Positions 26,524 through 36,417 of a stretch of DNA of 64,000 bases are shown in pieces. Location of the stretch: contig JADJOT010000010.1 in NCBI GenBank assembly GCA_016713625.1, positions 62,001-126,000 on the forward strand, written 5' to 3'. This DNA is from Candidatus Accumulibacter affinis (GTDB taxonomy: Bacteria; Pseudomonadota; Gammaproteobacteria; Burkholderiales; Rhodocyclaceae). Position numbers and translations under genes: made by a program. Under the pieces are notes generated by a model. It did not search any database, was not told the DNA's origin, and saw nothing but the letters and a program-made list of their open reading frames with translations. Position 1 is the stretch's first letter; every line of letters begins with the position of its first letter.

Positions 26524-27383
26524 ATAAACTGCTGCCACCAAAAATCAAGCGTAGTGGCGATGGTGTCGCACGTCGGTCATCACTCCCCGAAGGTTTGTGG
26601 AGCAAGTGCCCGGCCTGCGAAGCCGTACTCTACGCGACCGATCTGGCGAGCAACTGCAACGTCTGTCCGCGCTGTGGTCATCACAAGCGCCTGGCGGCGC
26701 GCGCGCGCATCGATCTGCTGCTGGATGGCGAGGGACGTTGCGAAATTGGCCAGGAGGTGCTGCCGGTCGATTCGCTGACCTTCCAGGATCGCCGCCCTTA
26801 TCCGGAGCGCCTGCAGGATGCCGCCGAGTCTACCGGTGAGAGCGAAGCCCTGGTGGTGGTGCGCGGCTCGATCAACACTTTGGCGGTGGTCCTGGCCGTT
26901 TTTGAGTTCGACTTCATGGGCGGTTCGATGGGGTCGGTGCTTGGTGAGCGCTTCGTGCGCGGCGTGCAGTCGGCGATCGAGCAGGCCGTGCCCTTCATCT
27001 GTGTCACCGCCTCGGGTGGTGCGCGCATGCAGGAGGGGCTGTTTTCGTTGATGCAGATGGCCAAGACGACGGCGATATTGACCTGCCTTTCGGAAGCCCG
27101 GCTGCCCTTCATCTCGATCATTACGGATCCAACGATGGGCGGTGTGTCGGCATCCTTTGCGTTCATCGGCGATGTGGTAATCGCCGAGCCAGGTGCCTTG
27201 ATTGGCTTTGCCGGACCGCGGGTCATCGAACAGACGGTTCGTGAAACTCTGCCGGAGGGTTTTCAGCGATCCGAATTCCTGCTCGAGAAAGGGGCGATCG
27301 ACATGATCGTCGATCGCCGGGAAATGAAGGAACGGGTTGCCGGTCTGCTGACCCTGCTGCTGAAACGTCCTGCGTTGCGGTGA
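26511..27383 (+). CDS. accD: acetyl-CoA carboxylase carboxyltransferase subunit beta
   Basis: 290 aa. The N-terminal zinc ribbon has Cys33-x2-Cys36 and Cys52-x2-Cys55, and the carboxyltransferase core includes TASGGARMQEG and DPTMGGVSASFA. It pairs with AccA to make malonyl-CoA. The start (ATG before GSLNKLL) follows GGGGAA and overlaps trpA by 13 bases. Confidence 0.97.
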   Translation: MGSLNKLLPPKIKRSGDGVARRSSLPEGLWSKCPACEAVLYATDLASNCNVCPRCGHHKRLAARARIDLLLDGEGRCEIGQEVLPVDSLTFQDRRPYPERLQDAAESTGESEALVVVRGSINTLAVVLAVFEFDFMGGSMGSVLGERFVRGVQSAIEQAVPFICVTASGGARMQEGLFSLMQMAKTTAILTCLSEARLPFISIITDPTMGGVSASFAFIGDVVIAEPGALIGFAGPRVIEQTVRETLPEGFQRSEFLLEKGAIDMIVDRREMKERVAGLLTLLLKRPALR

Positions 27384-27405
27384 GCGGCCGAGCGGGAGCG
27401 GTGCA

Positions 27406-28722
27406 GTGAGCGACGCGCGGCCGGCCGCCACGGCCTCCGGTCGCTCGCTGCCGTTCTGGCTGGCGCACCTCGAAGCGCTGCATCCGCGCGGGCAGGCGGG
27501 GATCGAACTGGGGTTGGAACGGGTTCTGCGCGTCAAGGCGCAACTGGGTCAGCGTCCGCACTGCCCGGTAATCACCGTCGGCGGCACCAACGGCAAGGGC
27601 TCGACCTGCGCCTATCTGGAAGCAATCTACGGCTTTGCCGCTTACCGCGTCGGTTGCTACACCTCGCCGCACCTCCTCGAATATAACGAGCGAGTACGAA
27701 TTGACCGGCTGCCGGTAGACGATAGCTCTCTCTGCGAGGCCTTTGCCCGGGTAGAGGCGGCGCGACGGGCCGCCGGAGACGTGCCGCTGACCTACTTCGA
27801 GTTCGCTACGCTGGCTGCTCTGGAGGTCTTCCTCGCCCGCCAGGTTGAGGTCATGATTCTCGAAGTCGGGCTCGGTGGCCGCCTCGATGCGGTCAATGCC
27901 TACGAACCGGATTGCGCCGTGGTGACCGGCGTGGCGCTGGATCATACCGACTGGCTTGGTCCAACACGTGCGTCGATCGGTTTCGAGAAGGCCGGAATTT
28001 TTCGCTCCGGCAAACCCGCGCTTTGCGCAGATCCGGAGCCGCCGCCATCGCTGCTCGAGCACGCCGAGGCGATTGGCGCCGATCTGCACCTGCTGGGCCG
28101 TGATTTCGGTTACTTTGGCGACCAGCAGCAGTGGACCTTCTGGGGTCGGCACGGGCTGCGGCGTGGTGGCCTGGCGAATCCGGGTTTGCGCGGCGCGTAC
28201 CAGTTGCGCAATGCATCGGTCGCGCTCGCCGTCGTCGAGCTGTTCCGGGAGCGGTTGCCGGTAGCGATGCAGGCGGTACGACGGGGGTTGATCGAGCTTT
28301 GCTTGCCGGGGCGTTTTCAGGTTCTTCCGGGCCGACCGACCATCGTCCTCGACGTGGCACATAATCCACAGGCGGTGGCTGGTCTTGCCGACAATCTCGG
28401 CGAAATGGGTTTCTTTGCCCGCACGCTTGCCGTCGTCGGGATGCTCGCCGACAAGGACATTCCCGGCACCCTGGCGCCGCTGGCTGGCAAGGTGGACCAA
28501 TGGCTGCTGGCAGACCTTGACGTCCCGCGCGGCGGGTCGTCGCAACTCTTGGCCGCCGCGGTCAGCGGCGCCGGCCTGGGCGGCCATGTGGATTGTTTTG
28601 CTTCGCCAGCGCAGGCCTTCGCGCGTTCTGCCGAGCTGGCCGGGGAAAATGGTAGAATCGTGGTCTTTGGATCGTTCTACACGGTCGCGGCCGTCATGCG
28701 CAGCATGCACAGTGGTCGCTGA
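27406..28722 (+). CDS. folC: bifunctional folylpolyglutamate / dihydrofolate synthase
   Basis: 438 aa. Starts GTG. The ATP loop is VGGTNGKGSTCAYLEAI, followed by YTSPHLLEYNERVRI and the C-terminal Mur-ligase-like domain with LDVAHNPQAV. It adds glutamate to dihydropteroate and folates. Co-oriented with accD, 22 bp downstream. Confidence 0.96.
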   Translation: MSDARPAATASGRSLPFWLAHLEALHPRGQAGIELGLERVLRVKAQLGQRPHCPVITVGGTNGKGSTCAYLEAIYGFAAYRVGCYTSPHLLEYNERVRIDRLPVDDSSLCEAFARVEAARRAAGDVPLTYFEFATLAALEVFLARQVEVMILEVGLGGRLDAVNAYEPDCAVVTGVALDHTDWLGPTRASIGFEKAGIFRSGKPALCADPEPPPSLLEHAEAIGADLHLLGRDFGYFGDQQQWTFWGRHGLRRGGLANPGLRGAYQLRNASVALAVVELFRERLPVAMQAVRRGLIELCLPGRFQVLPGRPTIVLDVAHNPQAVAGLADNLGEMGFFARTLAVVGMLADKDIPGTLAPLAGKVDQWLLADLDVPRGGSSQLLAAAVSGAGLGGHVDCFASPAQAFARSAELAGENGRIVVFGSFYTVAAVMRSMHSGR

Positions 28723-28736
28723 TCGAAGCGACGCAA

Positions 28737-29738
28737 GTGGACTCCTCGATACCGATGACTGAAACACCAGACCCGCAACTGCAACTGAAGAAACGGGCTC
28801 GCCGCCGGCTTGTCGGGGCCGTCGCGTTTGCAGGATTGGCTGCCGTGATCCTGCCGATGGTCATGGACGAGGAACCCAAGCAGCCGGTGCAGGAGGTCCA
28901 GATACGGATTCCCGGTCAGGATCAGTCGCCGTTCAAGCCCCAGGAGGCGGCTCCCCCGGCTGCCGTGGCTGTTACGGCGGCGGTTGCTGCTGAGCCGCTC
29001 GCTGCGGCGGCTGCCGCCGAGAAGGCGCCAGCGCCGGTAGCCAGTCTGGCTGCCACCCCGGGGGCCAGGCCGACCGAGAAAGCGGACAGCAAGGCCGCCG
29101 AAAAGAGAGTCGTCAAGCCGGTCGAGAAGACGCCTGAGAAAGCGCCCGAGAAGAGAGTCGTGAAGCCGGCCGACAAGGCGCCCGAGAAAGCCGCCGACAG
29201 GAAAGCCACCAAGGTAGCTGAGACGCCGCCTGACAAGGCCACGGAAAAGAAGCTGGCCAAGCCGGCGGAGAAGGCGCCCGAAAAGACGTCGGAAAAGGCG
29301 TCCGAAAGGGCGTCGGAAAAGGCGTCCGACAAGAAGATCGAAAAGGCCGCAGAAAAGGTGCCGGTCAAGAAGGTCGACAAACCCGCCGAGAAGTCGCCGG
29401 AGGTGGGTACCGAGGACGTAGGCAAGCCGCCGCCGGTCGACGATGCCCCGCATGTCAGCCCGACCCCGGTCAGCAAAGCCCCGGAGACAGTGGCGGCAAA
29501 ACCGGCCGGGCAGCAGGTGATTCTGATCGGAGCCTTTGCCAACGCCGAGAACGCCAGGCAGCTCCAAGGCAAGATTGGCAGCGCCGGCGTCAATGCCTAT
29601 ACCGAGGTCCTCGATACGCCGGATGGCAAGAAGACGCGCGTACGCGCCGGCCCTTTCCCAAATCGGGAGGCCGCTGACCAAGCTCTCGAGAAGCTGAAGA
29701 AGATTGGCGTCACTGGAGTCGTCGCCGGCAGGCAATGA
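28737..29738 (+). CDS. SPOR-domain cell-division protein (DedD-like)
   Basis: 333 aa. One membrane helix (about 27-44: LVGAVAFAGLAAVILPMVM) is followed by a long Ala/Pro/Lys/Glu region with repeated KAPEK/KASEK units, then a C-terminal SPOR domain (QVILIGAFANAENARQLQGKI...VRAGPFPNREAADQALEKLKK) that binds denuded glycan at the septum. The position folC-SPOR-cvpA-purF matches dedD. GTG start at 28737; an ATG at 28755 is possible. It overlaps cvpA by ATGA. Confidence 0.88.
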   Translation: MDSSIPMTETPDPQLQLKKRARRRLVGAVAFAGLAAVILPMVMDEEPKQPVQEVQIRIPGQDQSPFKPQEAAPPAAVAVTAAVAAEPLAAAAAAEKAPAPVASLAATPGARPTEKADSKAAEKRVVKPVEKTPEKAPEKRVVKPADKAPEKAADRKATKVAETPPDKATEKKLAKPAEKAPEKTSEKASERASEKASDKKIEKAAEKVPVKKVDKPAEKSPEVGTEDVGKPPPVDDAPHVSPTPVSKAPETVAAKPAGQQVILIGAFANAENARQLQGKIGSAGVNAYTEVLDTPDGKKTRVRAGPFPNREAADQALEKLKKIGVTGVVAGRQ

Positions 29739-30223
29739 CAGTCTTCGATTACCTCGTGCTGCTGATCGTCGCTACCTCGCTGTTGTTGGGCATGTGGCGT
29801 GGTGTGGTGGGTGAGATCATTGCCCTGGCGGCCTGGGTGCTGGCTTTGTTTGCCGCCAAATGGTGGGGAACAGGGCTTTCCCAGTGGTTCGTGGGCATTG
29901 CTGATCCAACGCTACGCACCGTTGCCGGCTGGACGGTGGTGTTCGTCGCCGTTCTGGTCGCCATGGCGCTGCTTCGTCTGGCCCTGCGCGGTCTGATCAA
30001 GGCACTGGGAATGAGCTTGAGCGATCGCCTGTTGGGAATCATCTTCGGCGTTGCCCGCGGGCTGGTGATCGTTCTGATTCTGGTCGCGCTCGGTGGCATG
30101 ACGGCGCTACCAAGAGAAAAGTGGTGGAGTGAGGCGTATTTCGCTGCCCCGCTCGAAACGGCCGTTCTGGCCAGCAAGCCCTGGTTGCCATCAGACGTGG
30201 CGAAACGAATCAGGTTTGGGTAG
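29735..30223 (+). CDS. cvpA: CvpA family membrane protein
   Basis: 162 aa with four membrane helices, starting MTVFDYLVLLIVATSLLLGMWRG as in CvpA. Linked to colicin V export, envelope stress and purF co-expression. Overlaps the SPOR gene and lies 11 bp ahead of purF. Confidence 0.93.
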   Translation: MTVFDYLVLLIVATSLLLGMWRGVVGEIIALAAWVLALFAAKWWGTGLSQWFVGIADPTLRTVAGWTVVFVAVLVAMALLRLALRGLIKALGMSLSDRLLGIIFGVARGLVIVLILVALGGMTALPREKWWSEAYFAAPLETAVLASKPWLPSDVAKRIRFG

Positions 30224-30234
30224 GGACAGAAACT

Positions 30235-31761
30235 ATGTGCGGAATTCTCGGGGTTGTTGCCACCACGCCGGTCAACCAGCTGCTCTACGATGGGCTGATG
30301 GTGCTGCAACATCGCGGCCAGGACGCAGCCGGCATCGTGACTGCCGAGGAGGATGCGTTTCACATGCACAAGGGGTCGGGACTGGTGCGTGATGTGTTTC
30401 GCACACGCAACATGCGCGCTTTGCCGGGCAACATGGGTATCGCCCATTGCCGCTACCCGACCGCCGGTTCGGCGTTCGACGCGGCCCTCTCGCAACCTTT
30501 TTATGTCAACTCGCCGTTTGGTATCGTTCTCGGGCACAACGGCAACCTGACCAACACCGAGCAGCTCAAGGAAGAAATGTTCCGTCAGGATCTGCGGCAC
30601 ATCAATACCGGATCGGATTCGGAAGTGTTGCTCAACATCCTGGCGCACGAGCTGCAGGCCACCGCCAAGGGTTGTCGGCTGGATCTCGACACCATCTTTG
30701 CCGCGGTGGCCGCGGTGCACCGCCGCTGCCGTGGTGCCTATGCGGTGGTGGCGATGATCGCTGGCCACGGTCTGCTGGCTTTCCGCGATCCCTACGGTAT
30801 TCGACCACTGGTTTTCGGTGCCAACGAAACCCCCAAAGGGATGGAGTACCTCTTTGCTTCCGAGTCGGTGGCGCTCGATACCCTGGGTTTCCAGGTGCTG
30901 CGCGACGTCGAGCCAGGCGAGGCAATCTTCGTCGACCTCGAACATCGCCTGCACCAACGTCAGTGTGCGACGCATGCGGCGTTGTCCCCGTGCATCTTCG
31001 AATTCGTCTATCTGGCCCGTCCGGACTCGGTGATCGACGGCGTGTCGGTTTATGAGGCGCGCCTGAGCATGGGCGAGCATCTCGCCGACAAGCTGCTCAA
31101 GCACATTTCCGTCGAGCAGATCGACGTGGTCATTCCGATTCCCGACTCGAGCCGTCCGTCAGCGATGCAGTTGGCGCAGCGTATCGGGGTTCCCTACCGC
31201 GAAGGCTTTGTCAAGAACCGCTATATTGGCCGTACCTTCATCATGCCAGGTCAGGCAACGCGCGCGCGCTCGGTTCGCCAGAAACTCAACACCGTGGCGC
31301 AGGAGTTCAAGGGCAAACGCGTTCTGCTGGTGGATGACTCCATCGTGCGTGGTACGACCAGCCGCGAGATCGTCGAGATGGCGCGCGCCGCCGGTGCGCT
31401 GAAGGTCTACTTCGCTTCCGCATCGCCGCCCGTGCGTTACCCGAATGTCTATGGGATCGACATGCCGACGCGCAGTGAGCTGATCGCGACGGGTCGTACC
31501 GGCGAGGAAATCGCTCGTGAAATTGGTGCCGATGCCCTCGTCTATCAGGATCTGGACGCGCTCAAGACGGCAATTCGTCAATTGAAGCCTGCGCTCAGCA
31601 ATTTTGACACCTCATGCTTTGATGGATGCTATGTCACTGGCGATGTCAGCCCGGAGTATCTGACAGCGATCGAACAGGCCCGCGAGGGTCACCGTACAAC
31701 CACCAAGGAAGAGCGCTGGTCGTCAAGACAGCTGCAGCTCAACCTGATGTCGGCAGGCTGA
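30235..31761 (+). CDS. purF: amidophosphoribosyltransferase
   Basis: 508 aa. Cys2 (MCGILGVV) is the glutaminase nucleophile after Met removal. The PRPP loop reads VLLVDDSIVRGTTSREIV, and the NTN-hydrolase domain includes IAHCRYPTAGS. First committed step of purine synthesis. Confidence 0.98.
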   Translation: MCGILGVVATTPVNQLLYDGLMVLQHRGQDAAGIVTAEEDAFHMHKGSGLVRDVFRTRNMRALPGNMGIAHCRYPTAGSAFDAALSQPFYVNSPFGIVLGHNGNLTNTEQLKEEMFRQDLRHINTGSDSEVLLNILAHELQATAKGCRLDLDTIFAAVAAVHRRCRGAYAVVAMIAGHGLLAFRDPYGIRPLVFGANETPKGMEYLFASESVALDTLGFQVLRDVEPGEAIFVDLEHRLHQRQCATHAALSPCIFEFVYLARPDSVIDGVSVYEARLSMGEHLADKLLKHISVEQIDVVIPIPDSSRPSAMQLAQRIGVPYREGFVKNRYIGRTFIMPGQATRARSVRQKLNTVAQEFKGKRVLLVDDSIVRGTTSREIVEMARAAGALKVYFASASPPVRYPNVYGIDMPTRSELIATGRTGEEIAREIGADALVYQDLDALKTAIRQLKPALSNFDTSCFDGCYVTGDVSPEYLTAIEQAREGHRTTTKEERWSSRQLQLNLMSAG

Positions 31762-31765
31762 AACG

Positions 31766-32947
31766 ATGAAGCTGAATCCCGATTATTCCCTCGAGACACT
31801 GGCGGTGCGTGCGGGTCAGGAGCGTAGCCAGTTCAACGAACACAGCGAAGCGCTGTACCTTACCTCGAGTTTTGTCTTCAGCACTGCAGCGCAAGCGGCG
31901 GCGCGTTTTTCGGGCGAGGAGGAAGGCAATGTGTACTCACGCTTCACCAATCCGACGGTCGCTGCCTTTCAGGATCGTCTCGCCGCCCTGGAAGGTGCGG
32001 AAGCGTGTATTGCCACGTCTTCCGGAATGTCAGCCATTCTTTCGCTGGTGATGGCGCTATGTAGCAGCGGCGACCACATTGTCGCCTCGACAGGTCTGTT
32101 CGGTGCCACCCAGCAGTTGCTCGGTACCATCATGCCGCGCTTCGGCATTCAGACCAGCTTCGTCGCCCAGACCGAAGTCGGCGCCTGGCAGGCTGCGATG
32201 CGGCCGGAAACGAAGCTGTTCTTTCTTGAAACCCCGTCGAATCCGTTGACCGAAATCGCCGATATCACCGCGCTGGTCGGCATTGCGCACGCGCGGGGTG
32301 TGCTGGTGGCGGTTGATAACTGTTTCTGTACGCCGATCCTGCAGCGACCGCTTGATCTCGGTGCTGATCTGGTGGTGCATTCGGCGACCAAGTTTCTCGA
32401 TGGGCAGGGGCGAGTACTCGGCGGCGCCGTCGCGGGAGCGAAGAAGCTGACCGATGAAGTGTTCAAGTTCCTGCGCACCGCCGGTCCGACGCTCTCGGCT
32501 TTCAACGCCTGGGTGTTGCTGAAAGGGCTGGAAACGCTGCAGATTCGTCTCGAAGCGCAGTCTGCGAAAGCGCTGCAACTGGCGCTATGGCTGGAAAAGC
32601 ACCCCATGGTGGCACGCGTTTACTATCCCGGTTTGCCTTCGCACCCACAGTTCGAGCTCGCGCAGCGGCAGCAGAAAAGCGGTGGAGCAATCGTTTCTTT
32701 CGAGGTCAAGGGAGCTCGTAGCGAAGCCTGGAAGGTGGTCGATCACTGTCGCTTGCTGTCCATCACAGCCAACCTCGGCGACACCAAAACGACCCTGACG
32801 CATCCCGCTTCCACCACCCACGGTCGGATCACGGCGGAACAGCGTGCGGCAGCCGGCATCACCGAGGGCTTGCTGCGCATCGCGGTGGGTCTCGAGGCCG
32901 TGGTGGATTTGCAGAACGACCTCGCAAGCGGTCTGTCGTCGATCTAG
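31766..32947 (+). CDS. metZ: O-succinylhomoserine sulfhydrylase
   Basis: 393 aa Cys/Met-metabolism PLP enzyme. PLP lysine lies in VVHSATKFLDGQGR; YSRFTNPT and SSGMSAI are present. The gene order purF-metZ and the N-terminal SLETLAVRAGQERSQFNEHSEALYLTSSFVF are typical of MetZ, which makes homocysteine directly from sulfide. Overlaps the convergent small membrane protein by a few bases. Confidence 0.93.
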   Translation: MKLNPDYSLETLAVRAGQERSQFNEHSEALYLTSSFVFSTAAQAAARFSGEEEGNVYSRFTNPTVAAFQDRLAALEGAEACIATSSGMSAILSLVMALCSSGDHIVASTGLFGATQQLLGTIMPRFGIQTSFVAQTEVGAWQAAMRPETKLFFLETPSNPLTEIADITALVGIAHARGVLVAVDNCFCTPILQRPLDLGADLVVHSATKFLDGQGRVLGGAVAGAKKLTDEVFKFLRTAGPTLSAFNAWVLLKGLETLQIRLEAQSAKALQLALWLEKHPMVARVYYPGLPSHPQFELAQRQQKSGGAIVSFEVKGARSEAWKVVDHCRLLSITANLGDTKTTLTHPASTTHGRITAEQRAAAGITEGLLRIAVGLEAVVDLQNDLASGLSSI

Positions 32948-33243
32948 CGGCCGTTACCAGCGGGTTCACGGCGCTTTGGCCGGGCCAGGTCTGCGCGCTC
33001 GCTGGAGGCCTTGCGCAGCGCGTCCTTGGCCACCTCCGGCATCATCAGATAGGTCATCAGGCTGGCGCAGATGCACACCAGCCAGAAGAGCAGGAAGCCC
33101 ATCGAGTAGGTGGCCATCGCCGACCATTGCACCTGTTCCCCGAACAGGTATAGCTGCCCCGGGTCGATCATCGTGAAGAACAGTGTTTCGGCGATGCCCG
33201 CGGCGATGAACGCCGGCCAGAGTACCCAGATCACGTATTTCAT
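32944..33243 (-). CDS. conserved small membrane protein, function unknown
   Basis: 99 aa. Two membrane helices (about 3-22 and 45-72: MATYSMGFLLFWLVCICASLMTYLMM) and a basic tail. MKYVIWVLWPAFIAAGIAE is typical of small proteins annotated as hypothetical in Betaproteobacteria. The start is the ATG before KYVIW. Confidence 0.7.
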   Translation of the reverse strand: MKYVIWVLWPAFIAAGIAETLFFTMIDPGQLYLFGEQVQWSAMATYSMGFLLFWLVCICASLMTYLMMPEVAKDALRKASSERADLARPKRREPAGNGR

Positions 33244-33422
33244 GTTGGCTCCATATTCCTGCGGTTGGGAAACGGCCCGTCGCTGGCGGCGCGGTGCGCG
33301 GACCAAGCATAAGCGTTCAAGGTCCGGAATGTGGCACAGAGAACGCCTGCGTTCAAGCAGTAATCGCTTCGTCGATGCGGCCAGCTCGATTGGGACGGGT
33401 CTCCGCCAGGCGTCAGCCGTCG

Positions 33423-34280
33423 TCAGCGCGCCCTCGCCGCACTGACTGTAAACAGCTGCGGATCGACCATGGCCCCATTGAGAATCACGCTCCAGTGCAG
33501 GTGGGGACCGGTGGCACGGCCGGTCATTCCTGACAGGCCGAGCCGCTGCCCCTTGCTGACGGCGTCACCGGCCTGCACGTCGATGCGGTCGAGGTGGCAG
33601 TACATGCTGATCAGACCGTTGCCGTGATCGACAAAAATCGTCTGGCCATTGAAGAAATAGTCACCGGTGGCGAGCACAATGCCGTGTGAATTGGCCTTCA
33701 CCGCCGTGCCACGGGGGGTGGCGATGTCGAAACCCGCGTGCGGCGAACGTGCCTCGCCGTTGAAGAAGCGACGCACCCCGAAGCGTCCGCTGAGTCGTCC
33801 CTCGGCGGGCAGGACAAAGCCGGTGTCGGTATCGTCGGCATCGCGCCAATGGCGCTTGATGCCCTGAATCGCGGCGAGCTCGCCCTCGACGCGCGTCAGG
33901 TCGCCGGCAGACAGTTGCACCTTGCTGCTGTCCTTGAGGGTGATTCTTTGTTCCGGGTAGTCCTTGCTGTTGACGCTGAAGCTGACGCTGCGGGCTTCGC
34001 CGCCGTTCCCGGCGGTGACCCGCAGGGTGTGCGACCCGGGGGTGGTATCCAGCGCCAGGCCGACCACCGCCATCCATTGACCGTCCGCGGCAGTCACCAG
34101 AACCTGTTGTTCGCCCAGCCAGGCACGTGGCGGGCTACTGCCGGTCGATGCCGGGCCGAGGTTCACCAGCGCCACGCCGCCGGGGACGCTGGCCGCTCGG
34201 GGCAGAGCTGCTTGCGCGGGGAGGCCGAGTGCGAACAGGAGGCTGGCGCCAAGCAGCGCCACGGCGTAGCGGTAGGTCAT
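33423..34280 (-). CDS. M23-family (LytM) peptidoglycan endopeptidase
   Basis: 285 aa with signal peptide (cleavage near AQA, about 25). An N-terminal beta-rich region precedes the LytM domain: zinc ligands in SPHAGFDIATPRG and GPHLHWSV, substrate region VDHGNGLISMYCHL. It cleaves peptide cross-links or activates amidases. Lies 9 bp downstream of the ypfJ-type gene. Confidence 0.92.
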   Translation of the reverse strand: MTYRYAVALLGASLLFALGLPAQAALPRAASVPGGVALVNLGPASTGSSPPRAWLGEQQVLVTAADGQWMAVVGLALDTTPGSHTLRVTAGNGGEARSVSFSVNSKDYPEQRITLKDSSKVQLSAGDLTRVEGELAAIQGIKRHWRDADDTDTGFVLPAEGRLSGRFGVRRFFNGEARSPHAGFDIATPRGTAVKANSHGIVLATGDYFFNGQTIFVDHGNGLISMYCHLDRIDVQAGDAVSKGQRLGLSGMTGRATGPHLHWSVILNGAMVDPQLFTVSAARAR

Positions 34281-34289
34281 CGACTCGGC

Positions 34290-35147
34290 CTACAGCGATG
34301 TGGCGTTGAAAGTATCGCACTGGCGAATGTCACCGCTTTCCATTCCACGCTTGAACCAGCGCACGCGTTGCTCGGAGGTGCCATGCGTGAACGATTCTGG
34401 GACGATCTGGCCGCGTGTCTGTCGCTGCAGGCGATCGTCACCGATCGCCGAGGCGGCAGTGAGCGCCTGCTCGGTCTCGCCCGGTTCGAGAATCTTCTGC
34501 ATGCTGTCGGCACGATGTCCCCAGACACCGGCGAAGCAGTCGGCCTGCAGTTCCAGCCGTACCGACAGCGCATTGGCCGCCGCCTTGTTGCCGCTGCGCT
34601 GCTGTGCCGCATGCACCTTGTCGGAAATGCCGAGCAGGTTCTGTACGTGATGACCGACTTCGTGGGCGATCACATACGCCTGGGCGAACTCGCCCGGGGC
34701 GTGAAAGCGCTCCCGGAGATCGCGGTAAAACGCCAGGTCGATATAGACCTTCTGATCAGCGGGGCAATAGAAAGGACCCATCGCCGACTGACCCGTGCCA
34801 CATGCTGTTGGCGTGACGCCGGTAAACAGGACCAGCTTCGGTTCCTGGTAGCGGCGGCCAGCCTGCTGGAAAACCGTTTGCCAGGTGGCTTCGGTGCTGC
34901 CGAGCACCTTGGCGATAAAGGTGGCCATTTCATCACTGGCTGGTGGGTGGGGCGCTGGCCCTCTCGCTGGCGAAGGGGCGCTGCTCTTCGACGCCAGCCC
35001 GAGAATGACGGATGGGTCGACACCGAAGAAATAGCCGGCAGCCAGGGCGATCACCAGGGTACCGATGCCGACGCTGCCGCGCCCGATGCCGCCGCCGCCT
35101 CTACGGTCTTCGACGTTCTGGCTTGCGTCTTGATCGTCCAGTCGCAT
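34290..35147 (-). CDS. ypfJ: YpfJ-type neutral zinc metallopeptidase
   Basis: 285 aa. Starts MRLDDQDASQNVEDRRGGGG, then one membrane helix (IGTLVIALAAGYFFGV) and a zinc peptidase domain with the HEVGHH motif, YCPADQKVYIDLAFY and LELQADCFAGVW. The ATG before RLDDQ was chosen; the frame is open upstream without family residues. Substrate unknown. Confidence 0.9.
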   Translation of the reverse strand: MRLDDQDASQNVEDRRGGGGIGRGSVGIGTLVIALAAGYFFGVDPSVILGLASKSSAPSPARGPAPHPPASDEMATFIAKVLGSTEATWQTVFQQAGRRYQEPKLVLFTGVTPTACGTGQSAMGPFYCPADQKVYIDLAFYRDLRERFHAPGEFAQAYVIAHEVGHHVQNLLGISDKVHAAQQRSGNKAAANALSVRLELQADCFAGVWGHRADSMQKILEPGETEQALTAASAIGDDRLQRQTRGQIVPESFTHGTSEQRVRWFKRGMESGDIRQCDTFNATSL

Positions 35148-35230
35148 GATTTGTCTCCAGGGTATGCTTGCAACGCCGGCAATGTTAACAGAATGCGAGC
35201 ATGATGAGCCCGCTTCATCCTGACGCACAA

Positions 35231-35284
35231 TTTGTCCACAGGACGCGCAAGCGATGCTGCGAATATCAATCGAACGTGGACAAA
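35231..35284. repeat. 9-bp inverted repeat upstream of pit
   Basis: TTTGTCCAC at 35231-35239 and GTGGACAAA at 35276-35284, 36 bases apart, about 75 bases before the phosphate transporter start. It could be a paired operator; the left arm also resembles a DnaA box. Confidence 0.45.
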
Positions 35285-35359
35285 ATCTGATTTTCGTGCA
35301 TAGTCCGCGAACTTTTTACAAGAACAGGGCCGCAGAGGCCTTCGAGAGGAAGGAGGCGT

Positions 35360-36406
35360 ATGGAAAACCTATATTGGCTGGCCGTGGCTACCGTGGTAAT
35401 CGTGTTGTTGTTCGATTACACCAACGGCTTTCATGATGCCGCGAACATCGTCGCCACGATCATCGCCTCGCGGGCGATGACGCCGGCGCAGGCAGTGGTC
35501 ATCGTGGGGGTTTTCGAATTTCTCGGGCCACTGCTGGGAGGGACTGCGGTGGCCAACACCATCGGCAAGTTTGTCGATCTGTCGACGGTGGACGCCAACC
35601 TTGCCGTGCTGATCCTGTTCTGCGGCCTGCTCGGCGCCATCGTCTGGAATCTGGCGACCTGGTGGTTCGGCATTCCCTCGTCGTCTTCGCACGCTCTGGT
35701 CGGTGGTCTGGCCGGCGCCGTAGTCGCCGCCGTTGGCTCAGAGTATGTGATCTGGGGCTGGTCGCCGCTGATGCACGACGGTAAGCTGGTTGGTGTGATG
35801 AAGGTGCTGGTGTCGCTGTTCCTCTCGCCGGTGCTCGGTTTCTGTGTTGGCTTCCTGGTTTTCCGCATCGGGCGGAAGCTGCTGGCCGGCGCCAAGCCGA
35901 CGGCGAACAGCGCTCTGCGAAAGTTTCAGTATGTCACTGCCGCTACGCTGGCCTTCTCGCACGGCGCCAACGACGCCCAGAAGAGCATGGGCATGCTGAC
36001 GCTGGTGCTGGTGCTCGGCGGTTTTATCCCGAAGTTCGAGGTGCCTTTCTGGGTTATCCTGGCCTGCGCCACGGCGATCACCCTCGGCATCCTGTCCGGC
36101 GGCTGGCGTATCGTGCGTACGCTCGGCTTTGCCATTTATCGGGTGCGGCCGCTGCACGCTTTGTCTTCACAGCTCACCTCCGGTCTGCTGATTCTGACCG
36201 CTTCGTATCTCGGCGCACCGGTTTCGACTACGCACGTGGTCGCCACTTCGATCATGGGCATCGGCTATTCCGAGCACCCACGCGCGGTGCGCTGGAAAAA
36301 GGCGGTTGATATTGCCAAGACCTGGGTGATCACCATCCCCGCTTCCGCACTGACTTCGATTGTTTGCTACGCCCTGGCCAGAATCATGCTTGGCCACACT
36401 AATTGA
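35360..36406 (+). CDS. pit: low-affinity inorganic phosphate transporter (PiT family)
   Basis: 348 aa with about 10 membrane helices. The paired PiT signatures are visible: DYTNGFHDAANIVATIIASRA near the N-terminus and FSHGANDAQKSMGMLTLVL in the second half. Moves metal-phosphate with protons, reversibly, which matters for phosphate uptake and release. GAGGAAGGAG lies just upstream. Followed 11 bp later by the DUF47 gene. Confidence 0.95.
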   Translation: MENLYWLAVATVVIVLLFDYTNGFHDAANIVATIIASRAMTPAQAVVIVGVFEFLGPLLGGTAVANTIGKFVDLSTVDANLAVLILFCGLLGAIVWNLATWWFGIPSSSSHALVGGLAGAVVAAVGSEYVIWGWSPLMHDGKLVGVMKVLVSLFLSPVLGFCVGFLVFRIGRKLLAGAKPTANSALRKFQYVTAATLAFSHGANDAQKSMGMLTLVLVLGGFIPKFEVPFWVILACATAITLGILSGGWRIVRTLGFAIYRVRPLHALSSQLTSGLLILTASYLGAPVSTTHVVATSIMGIGYSEHPRAVRWKKAVDIAKTWVITIPASALTSIVCYALARIMLGHTN

Positions 36407-36417
36407 GGAGATGAACC